A stretch of DNA of 64,000 nucleotides from an uncultured Lachnospiraceae bacterium. GTDB taxonomy: Bacteria > Bacillota > Clostridia > Lachnospirales > Lachnospiraceae. Shown here piece after piece: positions 1 to 9,493 of the stretch. How positions within the stretch are numbered: position 1 is the stretch's first letter; every line of letters begins with the position of its first letter. The position numbers and the translations under genes are program-made. The stretch spans positions 27,403 to 91,402 of the forward strand of contig CATLAK010000011.1 in assembly GCA_949878435.1 (NCBI GenBank). Reading direction: 5' to 3'. The notes under the pieces were generated by a model. It was not told the origin of the DNA and ran no database searches. It worked only from the letters and a program-made list of their open reading frames with translations.

Positions 1-49
1 TGGCAAGACTACGCATTCCATACCGGGCTGCGCTGTTAAAAGCGAAACC

Positions 50-433
50 TCACTCCTCATATATGGCATTAAAATTGCAATTCATTCCGGGTAACCCCTC
101 CATCAACTTAAATCCACTCACGTCCGCATCTTTATAAAGCCACCAGCACACATGCTCATCTTTTGTAATATCCCTTTTTACACCTCTAGGACTTTTAGGC
201 TTCCTACCCAATTCAAAATATGACTTAAAATCATTCAAAGTCACCTCACGATTATCATCAGCCTTTCGCTCTACAGCTCTGTATGCCAGCAACTTATCAT
301 AATTATATTTAACTGTATCCGGCAATTCTAATTCATGATTAAGCAATTTATCTCTTAAAACAGCAGGAAACCTCATATACAGTTCTTTATCCAGACACAT
401 GTACCCGCATCCACCTTTTGTATTCTGTCGCAT
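50..433 (-). CDS. hypothetical protein, 127 aa
   Basis: I do not recognise this family. The protein is soluble and charged, with no signal peptide or membrane segment. A short Cys-containing N-terminus is followed by a Lys/Arg-rich middle and a C-terminal part containing the motif CWWLYKDADVSG. The first ATG has AAAGGA only about 2 nt upstream. A second ATG 33 nt inside (about position 400) has a GGTGG at better spacing, so the true start may be residue 12. It stands alone beyond the rplQ terminator and does not belong to the ribosomal operon. Confidence 0.5.
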   Translation of the reverse strand: MRQNTKGGCGYMCLDKELYMRFPAVLRDKLLNHELELPDTVKYNYDKLLAYRAVERKADDNREVTLNDFKSYFELGRKPKSPRGVKRDITKDEHVCWWLYKDADVSGFKLMEGLPGMNCNFNAIYEE

Positions 434-599
434 TATCCTTTAATTTTCAAAATTTCCATTGCAAATCTAAGCATTTGCATGACTTTATATTAACATAAAA
501 TAAATGGTAAAGATAGTATGAATCCATATTATTTTTATTGGTATGCTGTAGATATATATTCCTTAGCATTTCCTTCTAATAGCATATTATTCGAGTGCT

Positions 600-637
600 T
601 TTATATTAAAGAAATCCCCGCATTTCCATGCGGGGAT
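600..637 (-). terminator. Rho-independent terminator of the ribosomal super-operon
   Basis: Read on the minus strand just after the rplQ stop: a 10-bp GC-rich stem (ATCCCCGCAT pairing with ATGCGGGGAT, 614-637) with a 4-nt loop, followed by a T-rich run. This fits the end of the long rpsJ-to-rplQ transcript. The rest of 434-600 is AT-rich and I see nothing else in it. Confidence 0.8.
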
Positions 638-650
638 CCAATCTTACCTC

Positions 651-1187
651 TTATACTAACTCAAGCACTACTTCCATAGCGCCGTCGCCCTTACGCTGAC
701 CAATCTTGATGATTCTCGTGTAACCGCCGTTGCGGCTTGCGTATTTAGGACCGTACTCGTCGAACAGCTTAGCGACTAAGTCTGCTTCCTTCGTGCCTCT
801 CTTCTTTCCTGCATTGGTTGTAGGAACTTCAGTCACAGGGTATAAAACCTTGAGCATCTGATGTCTTGCATGCAGTCTGGAAGGAAGGTCTTTCTTGATT
901 TCCTTGTCCACTGTCTCGAACTTGGTAACTTTCTTTCCGTCAACTACTTCTTTTACTCTCTTTCCGTCTTTGTCCTTTACAGGAACCTTTGCGGAAACGG
1001 TAACTGTCTCATAATTGTCTTTTTCTTTTACTGCAAGTGCGATAAGACCGTCAACGATTTTCTGTACTTCCTTTGCCCTTGCCTGTGTGGTAACGATTTT
1101 GCCATTGTAGATAAGTGCTGTTACCTGGTTTCTAAGTAATGCTTTTCTCTGGTCAGATCTTTTGCCCAGCTTTCTGTATTTTGCCAT
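651..1187 (-). CDS. rplQ: 50S ribosomal protein L17
   Basis: Large-subunit protein near the exit-tunnel side. The N-terminus MAKYRKLGKRSDQRKALLRN and the C-terminal GGYTRIIKIGQRKGDGA are classic L17. At 178 aa it is longer than the usual 110-130 aa because of an insertion of about 45-50 residues after the KEKDNYETV segment, rich in Lys, Val and Asp. The reading frame and both flanking conserved halves are intact, so this is a lineage-specific expansion and not a fusion or intein. It is the last gene of the alpha operon, 160 nt after rpoA, followed by the terminator at 600-637. Confidence 0.97.
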   Translation of the reverse strand: MAKYRKLGKRSDQRKALLRNQVTALIYNGKIVTTQARAKEVQKIVDGLIALAVKEKDNYETVTVSAKVPVKDKDGKRVKEVVDGKKVTKFETVDKEIKKDLPSRLHARHQMLKVLYPVTEVPTTNAGKKRGTKEADLVAKLFDEYGPKYASRNGGYTRIIKIGQRKGDGAMEVVLELV

Positions 1188-1348
1188 TTTTCGGCTCCTT
1201 TCTCAATGGGTCTATGCCCTTCATGGTACATCCGGCAACGCTCTTTGGGCTTATTTACCGAATGCAGTTTTCTTCCATTTATGAGAACGCACAGCGAACT
1301 CTTTGGATTTACCGCTTTGCGCATCACACAACCTATTTATGAACAGAA

Positions 1349-2308
1349 TTAAACCTCATCGCTTGGATTAAGCTGTAATCCTAATTCCTTCAGCTTTGCA
1401 AGAACCTCTTCCAATGACTTGCGTCCTAAGTTGCGGACCTTCATCATATCTTCTGAGGTCTTGTTCGTCAGTTCTTCCACCGTATTGATACCGGCTCTCT
1501 TTAAACAATTGTAGGAACGAACAGACAATTCTAACTCGTCAATGCTCATTTCCAATACTTTTTCCTTCTCATCCTCTTCCTTCTCTACCATAACCTCTGC
1601 AGTCTTGGCATTTTCGGATAAATCAATGAAAAGTCCTAAATGTTCGCTGAGTACTTTTGCAGCCAGGCTGACTGCCTCGTCAGGTACCAGTGTGCCGTTT
1701 GTATAGACGTCCAATGTCAGCTTATCAAAATCTGTAATCTGTCCGACACGTGTGTTTTCAACGGTTACATTCACTCTCTCAACAGGTGTATAGATGGAGT
1801 CAATCGCAATCACACCGATAGGAAGATCGTCGCTCTTATTCTTATCCGCACTTACATAACCTCTTCCTTTGGTAATGGTAAGTTCCATGTACAGCTTGGT
1901 ACTCTTGCCGCTCAAGGTTGCGATCGTGAGTTCAGGATTCAGTATTTCGATGTCCTGATCACACTGAATGTCTGACGCCTTAACGACGCCCTCGCCCTCG
2001 TATTCGATGTATGCGGTTTTCGGTTCGTTTGTATCGCTGTTATTTCTGATTGCAAGGCTCTTGATGTTCATGATGATTTCAGTCACATCTTCTTTGACGC
2101 CTTCAATGGAACTGAACTCATGAAGCACGCCTTCAATCTTGACCTGGCTTACAGCAGCGCCAGGAAGTGAAGAGAGCATAATTCTTCTAAGTGAATTACC
2201 AAGTGTAATACCGTAACCTCTTTCCAGAGGCTCTACGACAAATCTGCCATACTTTTCATCCTCAGAGATTTCTGCTACCTCAATATTTGGTCTTTCGAAA
2301 TCAAACAT
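1349..2308 (-). CDS. rpoA: DNA-directed RNA polymerase subunit alpha
   Basis: Alpha subunit, 319 aa, which nucleates RNA polymerase assembly and contacts UP elements and activators. The N-terminal domain contains [20 protein letters not shown], the dimerisation and beta/beta' binding signature. An acidic linker ([10 protein letters not shown], about residue 245) leads to the C-terminal domain with [20 protein letters not shown] and the helix-hairpin-helix [12 protein letters not shown]. It follows rpsD in the alpha operon. The start has an AGGAGGGT-type ribosome site in the spacer. Confidence 0.98.
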   Translation of the reverse strand: MFDFERPNIEVAEISEDEKYGRFVVEPLERGYGITLGNSLRRIMLSSLPGAAVSQVKIEGVLHEFSSIEGVKEDVTEIIMNIKSLAIRNNSDTNEPKTAYIEYEGEGVVKASDIQCDQDIEILNPELTIATLSGKSTKLYMELTITKGRGYVSADKNKSDDLPIGVIAIDSIYTPVERVNVTVENTRVGQITDFDKLTLDVYTNGTLVPDEAVSLAAKVLSEHLGLFIDLSENAKTAEVMVEKEEDEKEKVLEMSIDELELSVRSYNCLKRAGINTVEELTNKTSEDMMKVRNLGRKSLEEVLAKLKELGLQLNPSDEV

Positions 2309-2337
2309 TGCAAATACCCTCCTTTACGAACAATACA

Positions 2338-2375
2338 GATGCACTTAGACAGCGCATAACGCTGTCTAAAGCATC
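2338..2375 (-). other. intercistronic hairpin between rpsD and rpoA
   Basis: A long inverted repeat: GATGC, a bulge, then TTAGACAGCG pairing across a small loop with CGCTGTCTAA and GCATC. No T-run follows, so it does not look like a terminator. It may stabilise or process the mRNA and set the high rpoA output, but that is inference. Confidence 0.55.
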
Positions 2376-2385
2376 TTTTATAGGT

Positions 2386-2979
2386 TTATTTAGAATATAA
2401 CTCGACGATAAGCATTTCATTTACGGGAACGTCAATCATCTCTCTTGTAGGAAGGTTCTTAACAGTACCCTTCAACGCTTCCTGGTCCACGTCTATCCAT
2501 TCAGGAACCAGTCTTCCTGCTGTCACTTCAAGGATATCTTTATATCTCTGTAAGGATTTGGATTTTTCTCTGATTTCGATCACATCTCCTGCCTTAACCA
2601 AATAGGAAGGGATTTGAACCGGTTTGCCATTTACCAGCACATGCTGATGACCGACTACCTGTCTTGCCTCTCTTCTGGTTCTGGCAAATCCCATACGGAA
2701 TATCACACTGTCAAGTCTGCTTTCCAGCATGACCATCAGGTTTTCACCTGTCATTCCTTTCATTCTATCAGCTTTCTTGTAATAATTTCTGAAAGGTTTC
2801 TCAAGCACGCCGTAGATGAATTTCGCTTTCTGCTTTTCGCGAAGCTGAAGACCATATTCACTTACTTTCTTGCCTGCTCTTGCATTTGTTCTGTTTGACT
2901 TCTTGTCATATCCCAAAAATACAGGATCAAGACCAAGCGATCTGCATCTTTTTAATACCGGAACTCTGTTTACTGCCAT
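2386..2979 (-). CDS. rpsD: 30S ribosomal protein S4
   Basis: Primary 16S rRNA-binding assembly protein. The 197-aa sequence starts [19 protein letters not shown] and carries the S4 RNA-binding domain [27 protein letters not shown] at about residues 85-112. The N-terminal region keeps only Cys12 and has lost the CxxC cysteines, so it is the zinc-free S4 form. It lies between rpsK and rpoA in the canonical alpha-operon order, with an AGGAGG-type site just upstream. Confidence 0.97.
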   Translation of the reverse strand: MAVNRVPVLKRCRSLGLDPVFLGYDKKSNRTNARAGKKVSEYGLQLREKQKAKFIYGVLEKPFRNYYKKADRMKGMTGENLMVMLESRLDSVIFRMGFARTRREARQVVGHQHVLVNGKPVQIPSYLVKAGDVIEIREKSKSLQRYKDILEVTAGRLVPEWIDVDQEALKGTVKNLPTREMIDVPVNEMLIVELYSK

Positions 2980-3055
2980 TTTATTTTCCTCCTGTTATTG
3001 TTTACAGCGCTAAGAGCGCCTTCTTCCAACGATTCCTTATTGATAACACTTTTGA

Positions 3056-3454
3056 CTATACACGACGGCGCTTAGGCGGACGGCATCCATTGTGAGGAAC
3101 GGGTGTCACGTCTCTGATGCTTGTTACTTCCAGTCCGCATGCAGAAAGTGCACGGATTGCTGCTTCACGTCCTGAACCAGGTCCCTTTACCATAACATCT
3201 ACCGTCTTAAGACCATGTATCAGAGCTGCCTTGGTAGCTGTCTCAGCTGCCATCTGCGCTGCATATGGAGTAGATTTCCTTGAACCTCTGAATCCAAGAC
3301 CGCCGGCACTTGCCCAGCTTAAAGCATTTCCTTCATTGTCTGTCAATGTAACAATCGTGTTGTTAAATGAAGACTGGATATGTGCCTGTCCATGTTCAAC
3401 GTTTTTCTTGACACGTTTTTTTGTCACTTTTTTCGTAACTTTTTTTGCTGCCAT
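3056..3454 (-). CDS. rpsK: 30S ribosomal protein S11
   Basis: Platform protein of the small subunit, 132 aa. Recognised by [18 protein letters not shown], the [19 protein letters not shown] region and the conserved tail [16 protein letters not shown]. The N-terminus is a Lys-rich extension ([18 protein letters not shown]). It is in order rpsM-rpsK-rpsD. Confidence 0.97.
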   Translation of the reverse strand: MAAKKVTKKVTKKRVKKNVEHGQAHIQSSFNNTIVTLTDNEGNALSWASAGGLGFRGSRKSTPYAAQMAAETATKAALIHGLKTVDVMVKGPGSGREAAIRALSACGLEVTSIRDVTPVPHNGCRPPKRRRV

Positions 3455-3544
3455 TTAAACTAACCTACTTTCTTCAAAATCATTGTGAATTGTTTCAAAA
3501 CTGCCTGCTTTTGACATCCGCCAAAAAACCTTCTATTGCTAAGA

Positions 3545-3913
3545 TTATTTCTTCTTGTTAGCAACGGTTCTCTTAGGTCCTTTTCTTGTTCTTGCGTTTG
3601 TCTTTGTCTTCTGTCCACGTACAGGAAGACCTTTCCTATGGCGTATACCTCTGTAGCATCCGATTTCCTGAAGTCTCTTGATGTTCATGGCAACTTCTCT
3701 TCTCAAGTCACCTTCAACCATGTAACCAGCGTCAATCACTTCGCTGATTCTCTTGACTTCATCATCCGTCAGCTCTCTGACACGAGTATCAGGATTAACC
3801 TTTGCCTGTGCTAAAATCTTATTAGAACTTGCTCTTCCGATTCCATAAACATAGGTCAAACCAATTTCTACACGTTTTTCTCTGGGTAAGTCAACACCTG
3901 CAATACGAGCCAT
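3545..3913 (-). CDS. rpsM: 30S ribosomal protein S13
   Basis: Head protein of the small subunit that contacts the P-site tRNA and the L5 bridge. The 122-aa sequence begins [19 protein letters not shown] and contains the [20 protein letters not shown] motif near the C-terminus, with the basic tail that inserts between tRNAs. First gene of the alpha-operon part. It is separated from rpmJ by about 250 nt, the longest gap in the super-operon, which suggests an internal control point. Confidence 0.97.
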   Translation of the reverse strand: MARIAGVDLPREKRVEIGLTYVYGIGRASSNKILAQAKVNPDTRVRELTDDEVKRISEVIDAGYMVEGDLRREVAMNIKRLQEIGCYRGIRHRKGLPVRGQKTKTNARTRKGPKRTVANKKK

Positions 3914-4166
3914 TTACATTTCCTCCATTTTCTTTTGCGCATATCTTATGCGCTGATACTAATTGATTGGGGTAATTTTAACCCAACCGGATTTCACCGA
4001 TCTTACGCGAATACATTACATTCAGAATCTCTGCATGTAAATCCATCACGAACCAAGAAGTAATCACTAAGGCTCTTTTGTACAATTATATAAATCAGTA
4101 CAGCTCCCGCTGCACTGCAGCCGCTTCATAATAATTGGACAAGAACCCTTCTGCTTTAGCAGTGGA
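3914..4166 (-). other. non-coding gap between rpmJ and rpsM
   Basis: About 250 nt without a supportable gene. In the transcribed direction it has a purine-rich ribosome site for rpsM at its 3' end and a small perfect hairpin (GCGCATA pairing with TATGCGC, near 3938-3954). A TATAAT-like box lies near 4085-4095 but I find no convincing -35, so I do not call a promoter. An S13- or S4-responsive leader would be expected near here in other Firmicutes, but I cannot assign one. Confidence 0.4.
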
Positions 4167-4280
4167 TTATCCTTGTCTCTGTTTGTGCTTCGGATTCTCA
4201 CAGATTACTCTGATGCGTCCTTTTCTCTTGATGATTTTGCACTTTTCGCAAATCGGTTTTACTGATGATCTAACCTTCAT
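4167..4280 (-). CDS. rpmJ: 50S ribosomal protein L36
   Basis: 37-aa protein read directly from the sequence: it starts [20 protein letters not shown] and ends with [12 protein letters not shown]. The Cys/His zinc ribbon (CxxC ... C ... H) is complete, so this is the zinc-binding C+ form. It sits in its normal place between infA and rpsM and has an AAAGGAGGG ribosome site just upstream. Confidence 0.97.
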   Translation of the reverse strand: MKVRSSVKPICEKCKIIKRKGRIRVICENPKHKQRQG

Positions 4281-4374
4281 GTTAAACCCTCCTTTCAAAA
4301 AAGACCGTTTTACATTATAGCATGATATATTTACAAATGCAAGTATTTTCTTACATTTGATATGCTTTCCGCAA

Positions 4375-4593
4375 TTACTTATCTCTCCAGATGATTCTGC
4401 CTTTGCTTAAGTCATATGGTGATAATTCCAAAGTGACCTTATCGCCGGGAAGGATACGGATAAAATTCTGTCTTAACTTTCCGCTAATATGCGCTAACAC
4501 CCTGTGTCCATTTTCAAGTTCCACCTGGAACATGGTGTTGGGGAGCTTCTCCACTACAGTTCCTTCAATTTCAATTACATCAGCTTTTGACAT
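4375..4593 (-). CDS. infA: translation initiation factor IF-1
   Basis: 72-aa single OB-fold protein that binds the A site of the 30S subunit during initiation. [40 protein letters not shown] and [20 protein letters not shown] are all typical. Strong GGAGG upstream; the gene is close behind the KOW protein gene and precedes rpmJ. Confidence 0.98.
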   Translation of the reverse strand: MSKADVIEIEGTVVEKLPNTMFQVELENGHRVLAHISGKLRQNFIRILPGDKVTLELSPYDLSKGRIIWRDK

Positions 4594-4604
4594 GCGTTAC
4601 CTCC

Positions 4605-4892
4605 TTAACATAGGGCATCCTCCTGTTTTTGATACCCTTTTTCCATTCTTACTTTAATAGCATACTTGATCTCTTCATTATATATGATATTCTGGTTTCT
4701 TATTTTCTCCAGCAGGTTCTCATCAAGGTCTGTCTTTACCAGCTGCAGATGCTTCTTTTTCTTCTTTTTAGGGTTATCTGCCGTCCTTGCTTTTCCGTCT
4801 GCAAGATAGGCAAACTCTCCCTCTTCCCGAACGATTACATACATCTGCCCTTTATCATGCCCTGCCTTGGAGATGGCAAACATTCCTGTCAT
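4605..4892 (-). CDS. KOW-domain RNA-binding protein (L14e-like)
   Basis: A 95-aa protein with an N-terminal KOW/L14e-like segment (GMFAISKAGHDKGQMYVIV) followed by a Lys-rich loop (NPKKKKKKHLQLV) and an acidic C-terminal helix. Such proteins occur between map and infA in many Clostridia and are assumed to bind rRNA; the exact role is not known to me. I chose the ATG at 4892 because a GGAGG lies 5 nt upstream; an upstream ATG would put the Shine-Dalgarno inside the gene. About 33 nt after map and 11 nt before infA, so co-transcribed. Confidence 0.8.
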   Translation of the reverse strand: MTGMFAISKAGHDKGQMYVIVREEGEFAYLADGKARTADNPKKKKKKHLQLVKTDLDENLLEKIRNQNIIYNEEIKYAIKVRMEKGYQKQEDALC

Positions 4893-4925
4893 AGATTCCT
4901 CCATTTGCACAGACCTTAACCTGCA

Positions 4926-5696
4926 TCAGATTAAAGTCTGATCTGGAAGCAGCGTTAAGATTTCCGGATCTCCTTCCGTAATGAGCACTGTATTTTCGTA
5001 GTGTGCAGAAAGGGAACCATCCTCTGTCACCACCGTCCAGTCATCATCCAGCCATTCCACATAGCAGCTTCCCATATTGATCATAGGCTCTATTGCAAGC
5101 GTCATACCGGGGCGGAGCCTTATTCCCTTCCTCCACTGACGGAAGTTAGGAATCTGCGGCTCCTCATGAAGGTGCGTGCCAATTCCATGACCCACCAGAT
5201 CTCTCACGATACCATAGCCATATTGGCTGCAATAAGCATCAATAGCATTTGAAATATCATGCAGGTGACATCCTGCCCTGGCATATTTGATTCCTTCAAA
5301 GAAGCTCTGTTTCGTAACTTCGATCAGCTTTGCTGCCTGCGCGCTCACCCTGCCCACAGGGTAAGTGCGCGCAGCGTCAGAGTGATATCCCTTATAAATA
5401 AGCCCCGCATCCAGGCTGACGATATCGCCTTCCATAAGAATCCTTTCCTTGGATGGAATCCCGTGGACCACTTCATCATTTACAGAGACACATATAGATG
5501 CCGGATAACCGTTATAATTCAGAAAATTAGGCACACATCCGTAGCTGCGAATCAGGTTTTCTCCCAAATGATCGATTTCCCAAGTGGATATTCCCGGTTT
5601 AATTGCTTCTCCCAGCTTTAAATGAACCTCCGCAAGAATTTTGCAGGATTCACGCATCAGCTCAATTTCTCTTTCTGATTTAATCGTTACAGCCAT
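4926..5696 (-). CDS. map: methionine aminopeptidase, type I
   Basis: Cytosolic metalloprotease (256 aa) that removes the initiator methionine. The five metal ligands are in place: VSLDAGLIYKGYHSDAARTY (two Asp), GHGIGTHLHEEP (His), AIEPMINMG (Glu) and DGSLSAHYENTVLIT (Glu). The N-terminal helix IKSEREIELMRESCKILAEV is typical. It lacks an N-terminal zinc extension. Co-transcribed with adk, 16 nt downstream of it. Confidence 0.97.
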   Translation of the reverse strand: MAVTIKSEREIELMRESCKILAEVHLKLGEAIKPGISTWEIDHLGENLIRSYGCVPNFLNYNGYPASICVSVNDEVVHGIPSKERILMEGDIVSLDAGLIYKGYHSDAARTYPVGRVSAQAAKLIEVTKQSFFEGIKYARAGCHLHDISNAIDAYCSQYGYGIVRDLVGHGIGTHLHEEPQIPNFRQWRKGIRLRPGMTLAIEPMINMGSCYVEWLDDDWTVVTEDGSLSAHYENTVLITEGDPEILTLLPDQTLI

Positions 5697-5712
5697 TTGA
5701 AATCCTTGCCTT

Positions 5713-6354
5713 TCAACCTAAGATAGACACGATTGCTGCAAATACATCTTTCATATCTGCCGTGCCGTCTACCGTCTTTAAGATTCCCTTGGCGCTGTAA
5801 AAATCAATCAATGGCTGTGTCTGCTTATGGTAAACATCAAGGCGGTTTCCAACCGTTTCCGGCTTGTCATCATCCCGAAGCACCAGCTCCTTCCCGCAGG
5901 CATCACAGATTCCTTCCTTTTTCGGTGGAATATGTTCTACATGGTACGTAGCGCCGCAGCTTAAGCAGGCACGTCTGCCGCCCATTCTCTTAATGATATT
6001 TTCGTCCGGCACATCCACATTGATAGCGAAATCAATCTTATCATCAATCTCCTCCAATGCCTTGTCGAGAACCTGCGCCTGCGGAATCGTCCTCGGGAAT
6101 CCGTCCAGCACATACCCATTCTGGCAGTCATCCTTTGCAACCCTGTCAAGCAGAATCTTCACCGTCAGCTCATCCGGCACCAAAAGCCCCTGATCCATAT
6201 ACTTTTTCGCTTCCATTCCAAGTTCCGTGCCATTTTTGATATTTGCCCTGAAAATATCACCTGTGGAAATATGCGGAACATGATATTTATCTGCAATCAT
6301 TTTTGCCTGTGTGCCTTTACCGGCGCCAGGCGCACCTAACATAATTATTTTCAT
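5713..6354 (-). CDS. adk: adenylate kinase, zinc-binding type
   Basis: Catalyses ATP + AMP <-> 2 ADP. P-loop GAPGAGKGTQ at the N-terminus, NMP-binding STGDIFR, DGFPRT and a long LID domain with two cysteine pairs (CLSCGATYH and CDACG) forming a structural zinc site, as in Gram-positive enzymes. The ATG at 6354 starts MKIIMLGAPG and has GGAGGAAAGG ahead of it; the longer in-frame start adds four residues that are just the ribosome site translated. It follows secY across a hairpin-rich gap. Confidence 0.97.
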   Translation of the reverse strand: MKIIMLGAPGAGKGTQAKMIADKYHVPHISTGDIFRANIKNGTELGMEAKKYMDQGLLVPDELTVKILLDRVAKDDCQNGYVLDGFPRTIPQAQVLDKALEEIDDKIDFAINVDVPDENIIKRMGGRRACLSCGATYHVEHIPPKKEGICDACGKELVLRDDDKPETVGNRLDVYHKQTQPLIDFYSAKGILKTVDGTADMKDVFAAIVSILG

Positions 6355-6392
6355 CCTTTCCTCCATCCCGAAGCGTTTTACGCTGAGGCGAC

Positions 6393-6565
6393 GAGCGAAA
6401 TATCAAATTTCGCTCTGCCATCACAGAATTTGTGACGCTTCGCCACAAATTCTTGGATGAATAAATTGCTATCAAGCAATTTATTCATCCTGATTTCCCT
6501 CTCATGCTAATATAGAGGCAAAAGAAAAGCTGCGCTCTATGCGCCCCGGCTTTTCTTTAACCTCT
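6393..6565 (-). other. hairpin cluster between secY and adk
   Basis: In about 220 nt there are four inverted repeats in a row: 6393-6415 (9-bp stem), 6425-6453 (10-bp stem), 6455-6490 (16-bp perfect stem, 4-nt loop) and 6514-6565, whose AGAAAAGC/GCTTTTCT stem is followed in the transcribed direction by TTTTGCC. The last, just after the secY stop, may act as a partial terminator or processing site that lowers adk-map expression relative to the ribosomal genes. No ORF is supported here. Confidence 0.6.
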
Positions 6566-6590
6566 AATATATTTAGTACCAAACGACTCA

Positions 6591-7904
6591 TTAGTCATTT
6601 AAGAATCCTTTATAATTACGTACCAGCATCTGTGATTCGATCTGCTTGATCGTCTCAAGTACTACACTGACGATAATGATCAGACTGGTTCCTCCAAAGG
6701 TAACCTGTGCGCCAAATATACCATTAAACAAAAATGGCACTACACATACGATCGTAAGACCTGCCGCTCCGATGAAGATAATGTAATTCAGGATCTTTGT
6801 CAAATATTCACTGGTTGGCTTACCGGGTCTGATACCGGGGATAAATCCACCCTGTTTTTTCATATTCTCTGCAATCTCTATTGGGTTGAACGTAATAGAG
6901 GTATAGAAATAAGCAAAGAAAATAACCAAAATGATATACACAAGTAAACCAATAGAATAAACAGGCTCTGACGGCTTACACCAGTTACCCGAATTTAATC
7001 CCTTAAGAATCTGTCCCCACACGCCGCCGCCATTGTAATTGAAAAAGCTGCTGACGATAATGGGCAGCTGCATCAGGGATGATGCAAAGATAATGGGAAT
7101 AACGCCTGCAGTGTTGATCTTTAAGGGAATGGAAGAGGTCTGTCCTCCTACCATTTTTCTTCCCTGTACCTTTTTCGCATACTGCACAGGAATCTTGCGG
7201 ACACCGTCATTCAAAATAATGACCATAATAACCATAGCCACTATAATGGCAAGAATAATAATTGCCGCTACGGCTCCTACCGCAATTGCCTTTCCGAACA
7301 CGAATTGCTCAAACAGCTGATCGATATCCTGCGGTATCCTCGAAATGATATTGATAATCAACACGATGGAAATACCGTTTCCCACGCCCTTTTCCGTAAT
7401 CCGCTCCCCTATCCACATAAGGAAAGCACTGCCTGCTGTAAGCGCTGTGATAACCGTAATCACGCTTAGAGCATTCTTCTCTTTGAGCATGTTTCCGCTC
7501 CAGAACGCTGCCGCCATTGCGGAAGCCTCTATCAAGGCAAGTCCCACAGTCACATAACGGGTGATGGAAGCAATCTTCTTTCTTCCGTCCTCGCCCTCCT
7601 TCTGCATCTCTTCCAGCTTCGGAATCGCAATCGTCAGAAGCTGCATGATAATGGAGGATGTGATATAGGGCGTAATGTTAAGGGCAAGAATGGACATTCT
7701 TTCAAATGATCCGCCTGTAAATGCGTTGAAAAAGCTGAAATCATCGCCCACCTTCTGGTTGAACCAGTTTAAAAATTCCTGCGTCCTTACACCCGGCACA
7801 GGCAGCTGTGATCCTAAGCGAATCACAACCAGCATGCCTAATGTGAACAATAGCTTGTTTCTTATTTCTTTGATTTTAAATGCGTTCTTTAGGGTTGTAA
7901 GCAT
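6591..7904 (-). CDS. secY: protein translocase subunit SecY
   Basis: 437-aa, ten-helix membrane channel of the Sec translocon. Signatures: GSQLPVPGV, the plug/TM2 segment NITPYITSSIIMQLLT, PVQYAKKVQGRKMVGGQTSSIPLKIN, and the C-terminal loop with MKKQGGFIPGIRPGKPTSEYL. Spc-operon position after rplO; the ATG follows the rplO stop by one nucleotide with an AGAGGTG ribosome site inside rplO, so translation is coupled. Confidence 0.98.
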   Translation of the reverse strand: MLTTLKNAFKIKEIRNKLLFTLGMLVVIRLGSQLPVPGVRTQEFLNWFNQKVGDDFSFFNAFTGGSFERMSILALNITPYITSSIIMQLLTIAIPKLEEMQKEGEDGRKKIASITRYVTVGLALIEASAMAAAFWSGNMLKEKNALSVITVITALTAGSAFLMWIGERITEKGVGNGISIVLIINIISRIPQDIDQLFEQFVFGKAIAVGAVAAIIILAIIVAMVIMVIILNDGVRKIPVQYAKKVQGRKMVGGQTSSIPLKINTAGVIPIIFASSLMQLPIIVSSFFNYNGGGVWGQILKGLNSGNWCKPSEPVYSIGLLVYIILVIFFAYFYTSITFNPIEIAENMKKQGGFIPGIRPGKPTSEYLTKILNYIIFIGAAGLTIVCVVPFLFNGIFGAQVTFGGTSLIIIVSVVLETIKQIESQMLVRNYKGFLND

Positions 7905-7905
7905 A

Positions 7906-8355
7906 TTACATCACCTCTACAGTTCCACCAGCAGCTTCAATTTTTTCTTTTGCGGATGCACTGAAAGCATTTGCCTTTACTGTAAGCTTCTTGGTAATTT
8001 CTCCATTTCCGAGGATCTTGACGCCGTCTTTCGGATTTTTAACGATACCGCTTTCCATCAACGCTTCAACGTCTACCACAGCACCGTCTTCAAATCTGTC
8101 ATTGAGTACAGCCAAGTTAATACCAACGATATCCTTTGAGCTTGGGCAGGTAAACCCTCTCTTGGGGATTCTTCTGTATAAAGGCATCTGACCACCTTCA
8201 AAGCCCGGTCTCGGTGCTCCTGAACGAGCCTTCTGACCCTTGTGACCCTTACCGGCTGTCTTACCGTTTCCTGATCCGTGTCCACGACCTCTTCTAAAAT
8301 TATCATTATGCTTAGAACCTTCTGCAGGTCTTAAAGTTGATAATTCAATACTCAT
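7906..8355 (-). CDS. rplO: 50S ribosomal protein L15
   Basis: Late-assembly 50S protein. Starts [20 protein letters not shown] and has the Gly-rich [19 protein letters not shown] stretch that threads into 23S rRNA. ATG at 8355 chosen because GGAGG lies 8 nt upstream; a GTG nine nt earlier overlaps that site. 149 aa, normal length. Confidence 0.97.
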   Translation of the reverse strand: MSIELSTLRPAEGSKHNDNFRRGRGHGSGNGKTAGKGHKGQKARSGAPRPGFEGGQMPLYRRIPKRGFTCPSSKDIVGINLAVLNDRFEDGAVVDVEALMESGIVKNPKDGVKILGNGEITKKLTVKANAFSASAKEKIEAAGGTVEVM

Positions 8356-8377
8356 TGCTGACACCTCCTTATCTTCA

Positions 8378-8566
8378 TTAAACTTCTTCTACTTTAACTA
8401 AATGTCTGATCTGCTGGATCTGACCTCTTGTAGCTGCATTGTCAGGCAGCACGATCGACTTATTCAGCTTTCTAAGTCCCATAGAATTAACGGTAGCTTT
8501 ATGCTTGGGAACTGCTCCGATAGGAGACTTAACTAAAGTAATCTTTAACATTTTCTGATCTGCCAT
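8378..8566 (-). CDS. rpmD: 50S ribosomal protein L30
   Basis: 62-aa L30 with [19 protein letters not shown] and [20 protein letters not shown]. Small single-domain protein, normal bacterial length, located in the conserved rpsE-rpmD-rplO order. Confidence 0.97.
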   Translation of the reverse strand: MADQKMLKITLVKSPIGAVPKHKATVNSMGLRKLNKSIVLPDNAATRGQIQQIRHLVKVEEV

Positions 8567-8580
8567 CTTATCGTCCCCTC

Positions 8581-9090
8581 CTATGCCATAATCTCTTCTA
8601 CAGATTTTCCGCGCTTTCTGGCTACTTCTTCAGGTGTCTTAAGCGCATTTAAACCTGCAATCGTTGCAAGTACAACGTTCTGCTTGTTGTTGGATCCCAG
8701 TGACTTCGTACGGATATTCTTGATGCCGGCAAGTTCACAGACAATACGCGCAGGACCGCCTGCGATGATACCTGTACCTTCGGGAGCCTTCTTTAAAAGA
8801 ACGGAAGCAGAACCGAATTTTCCTGTGAAATCATGTGTGATACTCTTATTGTCATCAATTGCTACAGAAACCAGATGCTTGATGGCATCCTCTTTTCCTT
8901 TGCGGATTGCCTCAGGAATTTCTGTTGCCTTACCAAGACCAGCGCCTACATGACCGTTCATGTCTCCAACTACTACCAGGGCTGTAAAACGCATGTTGCG
9001 GCCTCCCTTAACAACCTTGGTTACTCGCTTGATGGAAACAACTTTTTCGGTTAATTCCATGCCGCTGACATCGATAATTGTATGTCTCAT
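8581..9090 (-). CDS. rpsE: 30S ribosomal protein S5
   Basis: 169-aa protein of the decoding-accuracy region. Contains the S5 double-stranded-RNA-binding domain ([35 protein letters not shown]) and the C-terminal segment [17 protein letters not shown]. Spc operon, between rplR and rpmD. Confidence 0.98.
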   Translation of the reverse strand: MRHTIIDVSGMELTEKVVSIKRVTKVVKGGRNMRFTALVVVGDMNGHVGAGLGKATEIPEAIRKGKEDAIKHLVSVAIDDNKSITHDFTGKFGSASVLLKKAPEGTGIIAGGPARIVCELAGIKNIRTKSLGSNNKQNVVLATIAGLNALKTPEEVARKRGKSVEEIMA

Positions 9091-9107
9091 GTTAAGTTTC
9101 TCCCTTC

Positions 9108-9476
9108 CTAGAATTTAAGACCAGCTTCTCTGGCTGCGTCAGCTAATGCTGCAATCTTACCCTGGTATATAAAGCCGCCTCTGTCAAAGACTACGGTATC
9201 AATACCTTTTTCAAGTGCTCTCTTGGCAATAACTGTTCCTAAGTATGCTGCTGCATCAACGTTATTGGTCTTTTCCAGCTGCTCTTTTACTTCTTTTTCT
9301 ACGGTAGAAGCTGCAGCTAAAGTATTTCCAACTGTATCGTCAATAATTTGAGCATACATATGATTATTACTTCTGAATACTGCAAGACGAGGTCTTTCAG
9401 CTGTACCGCTAAAGCGGTTACGTATTTTCATGTGCTTTTTAACACGAACTTTTTGTCTTGACTCTTTACTAACCAT
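9108..9476 (-). CDS. rplR: 50S ribosomal protein L18
   Basis: 122-aa 5S rRNA-binding protein. [20 protein letters not shown] and [19 protein letters not shown] are the L18 signature; the tail [20 protein letters not shown] is typical. Normal length and order. Confidence 0.98.
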   Translation of the reverse strand: MVSKESRQKVRVKKHMKIRNRFSGTAERPRLAVFRSNNHMYAQIIDDTVGNTLAAASTVEKEVKEQLEKTNNVDAAAYLGTVIAKRALEKGIDTVVFDRGGFIYQGKIAALADAAREAGLKF

Positions 9477-9493
9477 CTTTACACTCTCCTTAT

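Noticed and set aside
651..1187. Insertion in L17 as an intein or frameshift
   Set aside because: Only about 45-50 residues, no intein motifs, and the frame continues; similar long L17 proteins are usual in this group.
3536..3814. Plus-strand frames opposite rpsM, rpsK and other ribosomal genes
   Set aside because: Shadow frames of highly conserved genes, caused by codon bias.
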